Source: Caballeronia sp. TF1N1
GTDB taxonomy: Bacteria; Pseudomonadota; Gammaproteobacteria; Burkholderiales; Burkholderiaceae
DNA: 64,000 nt
Direction: 5' to 3'
Assembly: GCF_022878925.1 (NCBI RefSeq)
Contig: NZ_CP084627.1
Coordinates: forward strand, 1,054,001-1,118,000
Shown here piece after piece: positions 53,152 through 62,395 of this stretch. The stretch's first letter is position 1. Every line of letters starts with the position of its first letter. Below the pieces are notes generated by a model. It was not told the DNA's origin, ran no database searches, and saw nothing but the letters and a program-made list of their open reading frames with translations. The translations under genes were made by a program, and so were the position numbers.

Positions 53152-54132
53152 TCAAGCGCCGTAACCGTTGCTCGGTGAATCGGCGCCGCTGCCTTCGCGG
53201 ATCTTGCCCTGCGAAACGCTGCTGCCCGGCGGCACGCTGTGCGTGAGCCAAACGTTGCCGCCGATTACCGAGCCCTTGCCGATGACCACGCGCCCGAGAA
53301 TGGTCGCGCCCGCGTAGATCACGACATCGTCCTCGACAACCGGATGCCGCGCGTTGCCTTTCACGAGCACGCCGTCGCTGCTGGACGGAAAGCTCTTTGC
53401 GCCCAGCGTCACGGCCTGATACACGCGCACATGCCGGCCGATCACGGCCGTTTCGCCGATCACCACGCCTGTGCCGTGATCGATGAAGAAGCTCGGCCCG
53501 ATGGTCGCGCCCGGATGAATGTCGATACCCGTCAGCGAATGCGCGATCTCATTGATAAAGCGCGCGAGCAGCGGCACGCCCAACCGATGCAACGCATGCG
53601 CGAGCCGGTGATGCGTCATCGCCCAGATGCCGGGATAGCACAGCAGAATCTCGGTGATGTGCTGCGCGGCGGGGTCGCCCGTGAAGGCAGCCTGAATGTC
53701 GCTGACGAGCAGCGCGCGAATCTCCGGCAACTGCGAGCCGAACTCGCGCGCAATGGCGAACGCTTGCGCCGTGACCTCCGCTTCGCCCGTCTCACGATGC
53801 TCGGGCAAGAAGCGCAGCGCGCGGCGAATCTGCTCATGCAAGAGACGCAGGGTAGTTTCCAGCGTCTGGCCGACATAGTAGTCGACGCTTTCATCGGTCA
53901 GATCGGGCGCGCCGTAGTGCGTGGGAAAGAGCGCGGAGCGCAGGCCGTTGACGATCCTCACGATCGCCTCGCGCGAAGGCAACTCACGTATGCCAAGCGG
54001 ATGCCGCGTGCGATGCAGTTCCTCGCGCGATTGGCGTAAGTCGGCGACGATGCGCGACAAGCCCCATTCGTGGGGCGCGTGAGTGGAAGAATCGGATGGC
54101 GCTGCCTGCTCGGGTAAGGACTTGTTCTGCAT
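53152..54132 (-). CDS. Serine O-acetyltransferase (EpsC/CysE type)
   Basis: Makes O-acetylserine from serine and acetyl-CoA for cysteine synthesis. The 326-residue protein is longer than E. coli CysE (273) and fits the EpsC group. It has the hexapeptide repeat core GVDIHPGATIGPSFFIDHG, the catalytic His in that stretch and the GVVIGETAVIGRHVRVYQAV coil, with GAKSF as C-terminal substrate loop. The N-terminal 150 residues are helical. The tail (GKIREGSGADSPSNGYGA) is acidic and Gly/Ser-rich. Confidence 0.9.
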   Translation of the reverse strand: MQNKSLPEQAAPSDSSTHAPHEWGLSRIVADLRQSREELHRTRHPLGIRELPSREAIVRIVNGLRSALFPTHYGAPDLTDESVDYYVGQTLETTLRLLHEQIRRALRFLPEHRETGEAEVTAQAFAIAREFGSQLPEIRALLVSDIQAAFTGDPAAQHITEILLCYPGIWAMTHHRLAHALHRLGVPLLARFINEIAHSLTGIDIHPGATIGPSFFIDHGTGVVIGETAVIGRHVRVYQAVTLGAKSFPSSSDGVLVKGNARHPVVEDDVVIYAGATILGRVVIGKGSVIGGNVWLTHSVPPGSSVSQGKIREGSGADSPSNGYGA

Positions 54133-54229
54133 GTCTTCTGGGCTGGCGTTCGGAGGCCGCGCAGTGGCGGCGGATGAACGCTAAGCGTAAACGGTTTTGC
54201 GCAAGCGTGCTGCGTGTACGGCCCGCGGA

Positions 54230-54463
54230 TTAAACGGTAACGTGACTTGCGTCAATCCATCGGACGGCCCAATCGCGGCCGTGCGCGATGGCTTCCCCCT
54301 CGTTGCGAAATCGCAAGTCCGCAGGGAAGAATCGGTTCGCAACGAGCTCGCCGTCGCTGGATCGCGAAATCACGACGTACGGCTGATAATTGCCATCCCC
54401 CGTCCTGGCTGGCGCACAGTTGAGTAGATAGCCTCGATGTGAAAAGGCTGCATCTTGTTGCAT
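54230..54463 (-). CDS. Small conserved-looking protein (77 aa), unknown function
   Basis: A 77-residue soluble protein. It reads like a small beta domain (YLLNCAPARTGDGNYQPYVV, then RFFPADLRFRNEGEAIAHGR). I am not sure of a family; short proteins with an RFFP...EAxAHxR pattern occur in Burkholderia relatives. AGGTGA lies shortly before the ATG. It lies 98 bases from the start of the serine acetyltransferase gene on the same strand. Confidence 0.55.
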   Translation of the reverse strand: MQQDAAFSHRGYLLNCAPARTGDGNYQPYVVISRSSDGELVANRFFPADLRFRNEGEAIAHGRDWAVRWIDASHVTV

Positions 54464-54743
54464 GAGTCACCTGTGTGAAGTGCCCTGCTCGTTCGTATGA
54501 CTTGCTCAACCAGCAGCCGTACTGGACACGCCCTCCTTGTTGCTCGCGTCCCGCATTCGCGCTTTGCTGCCAGCAGGTTCCAAATAATACTTGCAGGAAA
54601 TCCGCTTGGCATTGAAAAAAAAGCCTTAAAAATTCGATGAGGATTGAGTGTCCCGCCTGCAAGGGCTGGAGTTCCGTCGCCAAATTTCCGGAACGAGTCT
54701 TGCGTGAAGAAAAACGGTTTAGCCAGTTCCCAAGGAGCAGGAA

Positions 54744-55367
54744 ATGAATAACGCCGAATCCAACGAGTCCCAAGATAAGCAAGCCGATCGCGCCGCCGAC
54801 AGCCCGATCAAGACGCCGAGCGCGGAGACTGCGCGCGTGAACATGAGCGATGCAAAGAAGGCCGAGTCCGGCCGCGAGGCGCATGCAGGCGCGGGCGCGG
54901 GCGCGGGCGCGAAGCAGGAAAGCGCGGGCCAGGCCGACCGCAATATCGGACCGCTCGGCACGCCGGAATCGCGGCCGCGCGGCATCGACGTCGCCAACGA
55001 CGAGACCCTCGACGACACCGTCGATGCCGATGGCAAGAACATCCAGGCGAAGCGCTATGAGCAGATGCAGGCCACCGATCCGGATGCCGTCATCAATTCG
55101 AACGCGACGCATGCCAACCATGTCGCCGAGCAAGGCGACGGCTTTGGCGGATTCGACAGCCGGCCAGGTCGCAACGGAATATTGCTGGCGCTAGATCACG
55201 GTTATCGCGTGATCGACCGCGGGATGGTGCCGCCAAGCATTCGCGCCGTCGAGGAAAATCAGGTTTACGTGAGCCGCGATGCACATGGCAACACCTTGCG
55301 TGGCCGTAAGCATTACGCCCTGAATCACATGCGGCCTTCGCGGCTTTTCGAAATCGACAAGTCGTAA
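54744..55367 (+). CDS. Hydrophilic protein with Ala-Gly repeat linker, unknown function
   Basis: A 207-residue protein without signal peptide or membrane helix. The first half is disordered and charged, with AGAGAGAGA at about residues 49-56 encoded by GCGGGC hexamer repeats. The second half contains a compact block (VINSNATHANHVAEQGDGF, then LLALDHGYRVIDRGMVPPS) that could fold. No family is recognised. AAGGAGCAGG precedes the ATG. A bidirectional hairpin lies after its stop, shared with the 50-aa gene beyond. Confidence 0.55.
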   Translation: MNNAESNESQDKQADRAADSPIKTPSAETARVNMSDAKKAESGREAHAGAGAGAGAKQESAGQADRNIGPLGTPESRPRGIDVANDETLDDTVDADGKNIQAKRYEQMQATDPDAVINSNATHANHVAEQGDGFGGFDSRPGRNGILLALDHGYRVIDRGMVPPSIRAVEENQVYVSRDAHGNTLRGRKHYALNHMRPSRLFEIDKS

Positions 55368-55400
55368 CGTAGCGCGACGCCACGCTGGCGTGACGCCACT

Positions 55401-55429
55401 AAAAGCCACGCGCGAAGCGTGGCTTTTTT
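55401..55429. terminator. Bidirectional terminator between two small genes
   Basis: AAAAGCCACGC-gcgaa-GCGTGGCTTTT, with T-run on the plus strand and A-run on the minus strand. It ends at the stop codon of the 50-aa gene. Confidence 0.85.
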
Positions 55430-55581
55430 CATTTCTTCTGATCTTTCTCTTCATCCGGCTCGATACGCGTGACGCCGCCGGTTGCTGGCGGGTCGCTTGC
55501 CGGGAAAGTATCTTCCACGGCTTTGTCGACGTCTTCCTCGTCGCGCTCGGAGTGAGGATTCTGCTCTTTCTGGTTGCTCAT
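55429..55581 (-). CDS. Small acidic protein (50 aa) with DTFPASDPP motif
   Basis: A 50-residue protein with a charged N-terminal part and the conserved-looking motif AVEDTFPASDPPATGGVTRI, found in many small proteobacterial proteins of unknown role. The ATG at 55581 has CAGGAG about 6-8 bases upstream; a longer frame begins at 55662. No membrane segment. Confidence 0.65.
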   Translation of the reverse strand: MSNQKEQNPHSERDEEDVDKAVEDTFPASDPPATGGVTRIEPDEEKDQKK

Positions 55582-55766
55582 GTTCGGCTCCTGTCGTGGT
55601 GAAAGCTGATGTTCAGCGAGCAACGCGTGTTCCTCCGACGAACGATGATCGCTCAGGCACACCGTATGCTAAGGTCATACAGCGAAAAAACGCCTGTGAA
55701 CAGGTATGAGAACGACAGCGCGGATACCGCGTTAATCGACTAAAGCGCGACCAAGGGGAAGAACAA

Positions 55767-56225
55767 ATGGCCACGATCGAAGCCTACGAAAGCTACGCGA
55801 GCAACACCGCCGCATCCGTCCCAACTGACCACACGCGTCCTCCTGAGCCGCGCACGGCGGCCGGACAGCGCTTCAGATCCGCGCTCGTGTGCCTTGGCGC
55901 GGCGTACGCGCTGTCATGGGCCGAGCTTGCGCTAGCTATCGCGATTGGATTTCCCGGCGATGCGGCGAGTCATCCGCTCGCTGCATCGATTGTCTCGCGC
56001 TTGCTTGTCGGCTTGCTTTATCTGTGCGTCGCCGCGCGGCTGCAGTGGGCGCGCTGGATGACTGTCGCGCTCGGCTTCGTGTCCGTCATGTTCGTGGCGC
56101 CGACCATCGCCCTGCAATGGCATGCGTTGCCGACCGGCGCGGTCATTTGCGGTGCGGCACTGGTATGCAAGCTCGCGGCATCGCTCTATCTCGTCTCGCG
56201 GATGCCGCCGCGCGCTACAGCCTGA
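55767..56225 (+). CDS. Small integral membrane protein, unknown function
   Basis: A 152-residue protein with a hydrophilic N-terminal tail (about 35 residues) and four membrane helices (about 38-60, 72-92, 94-116, 122-142). No family is recognised. AAGGGGAAG lies 6-8 bases before the ATG. The gap of 98 bases to the next gene holds no feature. Confidence 0.6.
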   Translation: MATIEAYESYASNTAASVPTDHTRPPEPRTAAGQRFRSALVCLGAAYALSWAELALAIAIGFPGDAASHPLAASIVSRLLVGLLYLCVAARLQWARWMTVALGFVSVMFVAPTIALQWHALPTGAVICGAALVCKLAASLYLVSRMPPRATA

Positions 56226-56323
56226 ATCGCGTAGGCCCTGCGCTCGGTGCCGGGACACGTTCAGATTTTAAGAAAGCATCGGCTTGAACGCGCCGCGCTT
56301 CCACACGGCGCATTCTGAATGGC

Positions 56324-57262
56324 TTAACCGCCTTTTGCGCCCTGCGTATTCACATAAAGCGCGTACAGGCCGTGACTTGCCGCCATGAACAGCCGGTTGC
56401 GATGCCTTCCCCCAAAACACACGTTCGCGCAACGCTCCGGCAAATCGATATGTCCGATCGCCTCGCCTTGCGGCGTGAAGACGCGCACGCCGTCTAGTTC
56501 CGCGTCGCCCATACCCCAGCCACACCAAAGATTGCCGTGGATATCCACGCGAAAGCCATCCGGCGTACCGCGTGCGGCGTCGATGACGAGGCGCGGTTCG
56601 CCTAGCTTCCGGCCGTCGTCGAGCACATCGAACGCGTGAATCGTGCGTGGCGACGAACGCGATTCGACGACATACAGCACCGACTCATCGGGCGAAAAAG
56701 CCAGCCCGTTCGGCCCGATGAAGCCATCGAACACGAGCGTGACCTCGCCGCTTTGGCCGTCGACGCGATACACCGCAGGCTTTAATTGCGCCGTCTGCTT
56801 TTCGCCTTCGTAATAGCCGTCGATGCCGAAAGGCGGATCGCTGAACCAGATCGAGCCGTCCGACTTCACGACCACATCGTTCGGCGAATTGAGCGGCTTG
56901 CCCTGGTATTGATTCGCGAGCACGGTGATCGAACCGTCGTACTCGGTGCGCGTCACGCGCCGGGTGAGATGCTCGCACGTGACGAGCCGCCCTTCGCGAT
57001 CGCGCGTGTTGCCGTTCGCATTATTCGACGGCTTGCGGAATTCGCCGACCTGCCCGCTTTCTTCGTCCCAGCGCAGGATGCGGTTGTTCGGAATGTCGCT
57101 CCACAGCAGATAGCGGCCATCGCCGAACCAGACCGGGCCTTCCGACCATCGCGCGCCCTGATACAGACATTCCACCGACGCCGATGCCAGCCTCAACGCA
57201 TTGAAGCGCGGGTCCAGCACGCGGACGGCAGGGTCGGGATAGCGGCGCTCGTTGCTTGTCAT
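56324..57262 (-). CDS. SMP-30/gluconolactonase-family lactonase
   Basis: A 312-residue six-bladed beta-propeller that opens sugar lactones, using a metal bound by Glu/Asn/Asp. The early block is ARWSEGPVWFGDGRYLLWSD, with the metal-binding Glu in SEGP; DREGRLVTCEHLTRRVTR and LVFDGFIGPNGLAFSPDES with GPNGLAFSPD (Asn and Asp ligands) follow. The ATG at 57262 has GAGGAG upstream. It follows the alpha-ketoglutaric semialdehyde dehydrogenase by 32 bases in the same direction, so it probably opens the lactone made by a sugar dehydrogenase (for example from arabinose or galactose). Confidence 0.87.
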   Translation of the reverse strand: MTSNERRYPDPAVRVLDPRFNALRLASASVECLYQGARWSEGPVWFGDGRYLLWSDIPNNRILRWDEESGQVGEFRKPSNNANGNTRDREGRLVTCEHLTRRVTRTEYDGSITVLANQYQGKPLNSPNDVVVKSDGSIWFSDPPFGIDGYYEGEKQTAQLKPAVYRVDGQSGEVTLVFDGFIGPNGLAFSPDESVLYVVESRSSPRTIHAFDVLDDGRKLGEPRLVIDAARGTPDGFRVDIHGNLWCGWGMGDAELDGVRVFTPQGEAIGHIDLPERCANVCFGGRHRNRLFMAASHGLYALYVNTQGAKGG

Positions 57263-57294
57263 GCTTGGGGTCTCCTCGGTTTGGCTCAAGTGGA

Positions 57295-58881
57295 TCAATT
57301 CGGTCCCAGCTCGCCATCGCGAAGGCGCCAGAGATTGAGCGGGTTGTCATCGGCAAGCGATTCGGGCAAGAGCGCTGCCGGCAAATCCTGATAGCACACC
57401 GGCCGCAGAAACCGTTCGATCGCCATCGCGCCGACCGAAGTCGCACGGCTGTCGGAAGTCGCCGGGTACGGGCCGCCGTGCACCATCGCGTACGACACCT
57501 CGACGCCGGTCGGAAAGCCGTTCGCCAAAATGCGGCCCACTTTGCGTTCGAGCACGGGCATGAGCCGGCGCGCGAGATCGATGTCGTCGTTGTCCATCAG
57601 CAAGGTCGCGGTCAACTGGCCTTCCAAACGACGCGCGACGTCGATCATCTCGTCCTCGCCCTGACACACGACGATGATCGACGTGGGCCCGAAAATTTCG
57701 TCGGCGAGCTGCGGCACGGTCAAGAACTGCTCCGCCGTCACGCGATACAGCGCCGGCAACGCGCCGCCCTTGCCACCTGCGCCACCTTCCTGCTTGCCCG
57801 TTGCAATGCGTTCCGCGCCCGTCGCGTCGCGTTCCTTCACGCCGTTCGCGTAGGCGTCGGCGATGCCCGCGGTCAGCATTGTCTGCGTGCCCTTCTTTTC
57901 GAGCGCGGCCGCTGCGTGATCGATGAAATCGTCGAGATCGGAATCCGCCAGCGCGATCACAAGGCCGGGATTCGTACAAAACTGGCCGACGCCCAATGTC
58001 ACCGAATCGATATAGCCCGAAGCGAGCGTATCGCCGCGCTTGGCGAGCGCGCCCGGCAAAGCGAAGACCGGATTCACGCTGCTCATTTCGGCGAAAACGG
58101 GAATCGGCTCGGGGCGCTTCGCCGCGATGTTCACGAGCGCGAGGCCGCCGCGGCGCGAGCCCGTGAAACCAACCGATTTGATCGCGGGATGCGCCACCAG
58201 CGCCTCGCCGATGGCATTGCCCGCGCCGACCACCAGCGAGAACACGCCTTCGGGCAGGCCACTGTCGGCAACGGCTTTCTGGATCGCGCGTGCCACGAGT
58301 TCGGACGTGCCGAGATGAGCCGGATGCGACTTGACGACGACAGGACAGCCCGCCGCGAGCGCCGACGCCGTGTCGCCGCCCGCGACCGAGAACGCCAGCG
58401 GAAAATTGCTAGCGCCGAACACGGCAACCGGACCGACCGGAATCTTTTGCAAACGCAGATCGGAGCGCGGCAACGGCTTTCTGTCGGGTTGGGCGGAATC
58501 GAGCGTGGCGGCAAGCCATCGGCCTTCACGCACGAGCGACGCGAAGAGCCGCAGTTGTCCGACCGTGCGCGCGCGTTCGCCTTCGATTCGCGCCTTCGGC
58601 AACGCGGATTCCGCGTGCGCACGGTCGATCAGCGTATCGCCGAGCGCGATGATGTTGTCCGCGATCGCTTCGAGAAACTGCGCGCGGGTTTCCAGCGGCG
58701 CGAGACGATACGCGTCGAATGCGGCATCCGCGAGTTCGCAGGCACGCGCGACTTCGGCGTCGCCGCCACCGCCGAAGACGGGTTCGAGTTCGATGTCGCG
58801 TGCGGGATCGAAGGCGCGCAGCGTGGCGTCGGTGCCTCGTACGGCCGATGCGCCGATCAGCATTTCGCCGGTGATCTTCAT
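57295..58881 (-). CDS. 2,5-dioxovalerate (alpha-ketoglutaric semialdehyde) dehydrogenase
   Basis: An aldehyde dehydrogenase of 528 residues that oxidises alpha-ketoglutaric semialdehyde to 2-oxoglutarate, the last step of non-phosphorylating pentose, hexuronate or hydroxyproline catabolism. Key parts are PVAVFGASNFPLAFSVAGGD, FTGSRRGGLALVN, FAEMSSVNPVF (Glu) and GVGQFCTNPGLVIALADS with the catalytic Cys. The sequence is of the KGSADH type III group. The lactonase gene lies just downstream. Confidence 0.9.
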   Translation of the reverse strand: MKITGEMLIGASAVRGTDATLRAFDPARDIELEPVFGGGGDAEVARACELADAAFDAYRLAPLETRAQFLEAIADNIIALGDTLIDRAHAESALPKARIEGERARTVGQLRLFASLVREGRWLAATLDSAQPDRKPLPRSDLRLQKIPVGPVAVFGASNFPLAFSVAGGDTASALAAGCPVVVKSHPAHLGTSELVARAIQKAVADSGLPEGVFSLVVGAGNAIGEALVAHPAIKSVGFTGSRRGGLALVNIAAKRPEPIPVFAEMSSVNPVFALPGALAKRGDTLASGYIDSVTLGVGQFCTNPGLVIALADSDLDDFIDHAAAALEKKGTQTMLTAGIADAYANGVKERDATGAERIATGKQEGGAGGKGGALPALYRVTAEQFLTVPQLADEIFGPTSIIVVCQGEDEMIDVARRLEGQLTATLLMDNDDIDLARRLMPVLERKVGRILANGFPTGVEVSYAMVHGGPYPATSDSRATSVGAMAIERFLRPVCYQDLPAALLPESLADDNPLNLWRLRDGELGPN

Positions 58882-59179
58882 GTCAGCTCCTTGTATCGAT
58901 GAGGCCGGATGCGCCTTCTTTCATTAAATCCGAGGGCGCGCGGCAATGAACGTGTCGACGAACGGGCGCAGTAAGCGTGCCGCATGCGGCGCTGCGCGTC
59001 TTGATTCCAGTGACCGGCGACGCGAGGGAAGCGTTCCGCGAATGCATGAGCGACGCGTGTCGTAGCTGCGGTGATCGCGTCGAAAAGCTAGCACACTGGC
59101 GCCAGAAAGGTACCAAACCGTGGAAGGCGCAACCGATCGTACTTCGAGCGCGGCAGCCGTTCAGCCTGACCGCCGCGCC

Positions 59180-60763
59180 TTACGCCGCGTCTTTCGCCGA
59201 AGCCCCAGCCCGCCGAAAAGTGATATGCGAAATCCGCCGCACGAGCAACGCCGCCACCAGCGCGGCCACTGCGGTCAACATCACGCCAATGTGAATGGAC
59301 TGCACGAGCGCGTCGCGGGCGGCATCGAAGAGCGCGGGAGCATCGAGCCCGGCCGTGCGCAGTTCGGACAGCAGTGTGTCGCGCAACGCTTCATCGACGA
59401 GAATGCGCGGGTCGATAAAACGCGGCCGCCACTGCGACGCCGCGCTCGTACCCAGAACGCTGATCGTGCGCGAAACCACGCTCGCGTAATGATGCGCGAC
59501 GATCGTCCCGACGATACTCGTTCCGAGCATCCCGCCGACCATGCGTGTGGACTGCAAGAGCGCCGTCGTGATGCCGAAACGCTCGCGCCCCGCGATCTCC
59601 TGCCCGAAGATGTTCATGTTGTTGAGCACGAAGCCCAAACCAATGCCGACCGCGCCCATCGGCAGCTCGATATACAAATAGGGCGTCGTTTCCTGCGCGA
59701 AGGCAAGCGCCACCGACGCCAGCATCAGCAGCGTGAAGCCGATGGTGAGGATCATCGTCGGCTTGCGCAAATGAATGACGATACGCGTGTTGATGAAGCT
59801 GCCAAGCGCAATGCACGCGGCAATCGGCGTGGCGAGCAACCCCGCCTCCTGCGGCGAAAGGCCGAAGCCGCCCTGCAGCAAAAGCGGCGCGAAGAAGATC
59901 AGCGAGAACATGACGAAGCCGGCGAGGAACGACAGCGTGAACAACGTGACGAGTTGTGGCTCACGAAAAATATCGAGCGGGATGATCGGATGCGTCGCGC
60001 GCCGCTCGCAGATCAGAAGCGCCGCCGCGCCCACGATCACCGCGCCGCCGAGCGCGAGATTGCCAGCCGACAGTCCGCCTTTCGGCAGTGCCTCGATCAA
60101 CGCCTGAAAACCGCCGAGCACGAGCGCGACGAGCACGGCGCCGGGCCAGTCGATCTTCACGCCGCCTTCACGCGGCCGATGCAGATTCGGCAAATGCGCC
60201 CAGATGAAGTACAGCGCCAGCGCGCCGACCGGCAAGTTCACGAGAAAGGTCGAGCGCCAGCCCCAGTGCTGACTCATCCAGCCGCCGAGCGACGGCCCCG
60301 CCGCCGTGCCTATGCCGTATGCCGCCGCCAGCACCACCTGCCAGCGCACGCGGGCACGCGGATCGGGGAAGAGATCGGGGATCGCGGCGAACGCGGTGCC
60401 GACCATCATGCCGCCGCCCACGCCCTGCAAGCCGCGCGCAAGCGCGAGAAACAGCATGTCCGGCGCAAGTCCGCACAGCACCGACGCCACGGTGAACGTG
60501 ATCACCGCGGCGATCACGAAACGCTTGCGGCCGAAGTAATCGCCGAGACGTCCGAACACGGGCACCGTCACCACCGACGCCAGCAGATACGCGCTCGCGA
60601 TCCACGCGTAATACTCGAAGCCGTGCAGTTCCGCGACGATAGACGGCAGCGCGGTGCTCACCACGGTCTGATCGAGCGCCACGAGCATGTTGACGAGTCC
60701 GATGCCGAGCATCGCGTAAAGCGCGGTTTTGAAGGCGAGTGCTGGCGGCTGTGTTTCGGTCAT
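59180..60763 (-). CDS. DHA2-family MFS multidrug exporter (14 TM)
   Basis: A 527-residue inner-membrane drug:H+ antiporter. The first helix region is GIGLVNMLVALDQTVVSTALPS, the family pattern with the acidic residue in helix 1; motif A-like GRLGDYFGRKRFV follows. About 14 membrane helices. It differs clearly from the EmrB-like pump of the 38-40 kb operon. No adaptor or outer-membrane partner lies near; it may act alone. Confidence 0.88.
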   Translation of the reverse strand: MTETQPPALAFKTALYAMLGIGLVNMLVALDQTVVSTALPSIVAELHGFEYYAWIASAYLLASVVTVPVFGRLGDYFGRKRFVIAAVITFTVASVLCGLAPDMLFLALARGLQGVGGGMMVGTAFAAIPDLFPDPRARVRWQVVLAAAYGIGTAAGPSLGGWMSQHWGWRSTFLVNLPVGALALYFIWAHLPNLHRPREGGVKIDWPGAVLVALVLGGFQALIEALPKGGLSAGNLALGGAVIVGAAALLICERRATHPIIPLDIFREPQLVTLFTLSFLAGFVMFSLIFFAPLLLQGGFGLSPQEAGLLATPIAACIALGSFINTRIVIHLRKPTMILTIGFTLLMLASVALAFAQETTPYLYIELPMGAVGIGLGFVLNNMNIFGQEIAGRERFGITTALLQSTRMVGGMLGTSIVGTIVAHHYASVVSRTISVLGTSAASQWRPRFIDPRILVDEALRDTLLSELRTAGLDAPALFDAARDALVQSIHIGVMLTAVAALVAALLVRRISHITFRRAGASAKDAA

Positions 60764-60976
60764 GCGGCGGGCTGGGGAAAACGAGTCGGAGGAACGCCCG
60801 TGGAATTTTTAAGCGGGCGCTGATGTCAGAAAGACGAATTGTACGGGTTAGCTTGCGGCAGATCGACTCAGCGCAAAATTAACCGCACGTCTTCGGACTA
60901 CTCGCGCGCTATGCTGGAAGCGCCTTCTCGCCGTGCAATCCACGGTGAAACATCGACCGGGAAAGAGGAAAACGTC

Positions 60977-61447
60977 ATGTTCAAACGCATTGTCGTCGCC
61001 ATCGACGGAAGCCGGACTTCACAGCGCGCCTTCGAAATCGCGCTCGATCTCGCTGTCACGCATCAGGCCGTCGTGCAGCCGTATTACGTCGTCGAGAGCG
61101 GGGCCGTGTATTTCGACGTGCCCGGCTACGATCCGAGCCAGTTGCAGAAAACGCTGGCGGAGGAAGGCTCCGACCTTGCTCGACAGGCGGCGGACGCGCT
61201 CAGGCAACGCGGCATCGAAGGGCAGGTCGTGACCGTCGAGGCCACCGCGAGCGACGACATTGCGATGCTTATCACCAAGGCCGCCGTCGACTTCAACGCC
61301 GATGTGCTGATCATGGGCACGCACGGACGCAAAGGCTTTCAGCGCCTGCTTCTTGGCAGCGTTGCGGAGCGATGCCTGCGGCAAGCCACGCTGCCCGTTT
61401 TGCTAATTCCCTCGGCAGCCAGCGCGGAAGGCGACGAGAGCGCCTGA
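60977..61447 (+). CDS. Universal stress protein, UspA family
   Basis: A 156-residue cytoplasmic USP domain with the ATP-binding motif G-2X-G-9X-G(S/T): GTHGRKGFQRLLLGS. The ATG at 60977 (MFKRIVVAIDGSRTS) is the usual start and has GAGG upstream. Function is not known beyond stress survival. It lies 100 bases before the FNR-type gene; a weak FNR-like site lies in its leader at 60853-60866. Confidence 0.9.
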   Translation: MFKRIVVAIDGSRTSQRAFEIALDLAVTHQAVVQPYYVVESGAVYFDVPGYDPSQLQKTLAEEGSDLARQAADALRQRGIEGQVVTVEATASDDIAMLITKAAVDFNADVLIMGTHGRKGFQRLLLGSVAERCLRQATLPVLLIPSAASAEGDESA

Positions 61448-61520
61448 CCACGGACTAGCGCAAACGGATGCGCGGCATTTTGTCGCCAGGGTTAACAATC
61501 CCGCGATGGGACAATGGTTT

Positions 61521-61534
61521 TTGTCATCCATCAA
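61521..61534. promoter_or_regulatory. FNR-box-like site in the leader of the fnr-type gene
   Basis: TTGTC-ATCC-ATCAA matches 8 of the 10 defined positions of the FNR consensus TTGAT-N4-ATCAA, with one half-site perfect. It ends 14 bases before the ATG, where binding would repress. Confidence 0.55.
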
Positions 61535-61548
61535 CAAAAGCGGTCGCC

Positions 61549-62259
61549 ATGTCCGACATTTTTCCCTCGCGGCGCAATCTGGCTCAGTGCTCGACCTGCG
61601 CCATGCGCCATCTCTGCATGCCCGAAGGCCTGAACGCTCGTGACATCGCCAAGCTCGAACATGTGATCTCGGTTACGCGTTCGGTGCGGCGTGGCGAAGC
61701 GCTCTACCGTGCGGGCACTCCGTTCGATTCGCTGTTCGCGTTGCGCTCGGGGTCGATCAAGACCGTGGTCATCCGCGAAGGCGGACGCGAACAGGTCACG
61801 GGCCTCTTGCTGGCGGGCGACGCGCTCGGGCTCGACGGTATCGGCGAAGGCGAGCATGCCTGCGACGCAATCGCGCTCGAAGACAGTTCCGTGTGTGTCA
61901 TTCCGTATGCGCTTTTCGAGCGCATGTGCCGCGAAACCGACACCCTGCAAAAGCGGATGCTTCGCATGCTCGGACAGGCTATCAATCGCGAGGCGGATCA
62001 TGTCCTGCAACTCGGCCTGCTGCGCGCCGAAGAGCGCGTTGCGCGCTTGCTGCTCGATCTGTCCATGCGGCTCGCCAAGCGGGGGTATGCCACGGCGGAG
62101 TTCACGTTGCGCATGACGCGGGACGATATCGGCAGCTATCTCGGCATGACGCTTGAAACCGTGAGCCGCACGCTCTCGCGTTTCGACAAGCTCGGCCTCA
62201 TCGAAGCGAAGGGCAAATCTATTCGCATCAACGATTTCGAACGCCTGCGCAGCATCTGA
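61549..62259 (+). CDS. FNR/Anr-type oxygen-sensing transcription regulator
   Basis: A 236-residue Crp/Fnr-family regulator. All four cysteines that bind a [4Fe-4S] cluster in FNR are present: Cys14, Cys17 and Cys23 (AQCSTCAMRHLC) and Cys116 (SSVCVIP). The nucleotide-binding-like barrel follows and the C-terminal HTH has DDIGSYLGMTLETVSRTLSRF, with the E--SR recognition residues that read TTGAT-N4-ATCAA. The start at 61549 is the ATG of the known N-terminal pattern; a longer frame opens earlier. It is probably the global anaerobic regulator here or a paralogue. Confidence 0.92.
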   Translation: MSDIFPSRRNLAQCSTCAMRHLCMPEGLNARDIAKLEHVISVTRSVRRGEALYRAGTPFDSLFALRSGSIKTVVIREGGREQVTGLLLAGDALGLDGIGEGEHACDAIALEDSSVCVIPYALFERMCRETDTLQKRMLRMLGQAINREADHVLQLGLLRAEERVARLLLDLSMRLAKRGYATAEFTLRMTRDDIGSYLGMTLETVSRTLSRFDKLGLIEAKGKSIRINDFERLRSI

Positions 62260-62395
62260 CGTCAAGCCTTGCGCGGCGCGCCTTGCGCCGCGATTGTTAG
62301 CCAAAACGCGCATAAACCGCGTGGATTTTTCAGTTGGCACGCGGTTCGCTACGCTTTAATCTTTCTGATTGGCCAAGCCACGGAGATTGGGCGAC

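Noticed and set aside
58977..59294. A plus-strand frame (105 codons) overlapping the end of the DHA2 exporter.
   Set aside because: Over 100 bases overlap antisense to a secure gene, and no ribosome site or known motif.
59120..60823. A long plus-strand frame (567 codons) opposite the DHA2 exporter.
   Set aside because: Arg/His-rich shadow frame without known domains.
60853..60866. TTGCG-GCAG-ATCGA, FNR-like, before the usp gene.
   Set aside because: Only 7 of 10 positions match; kept as a remark only.
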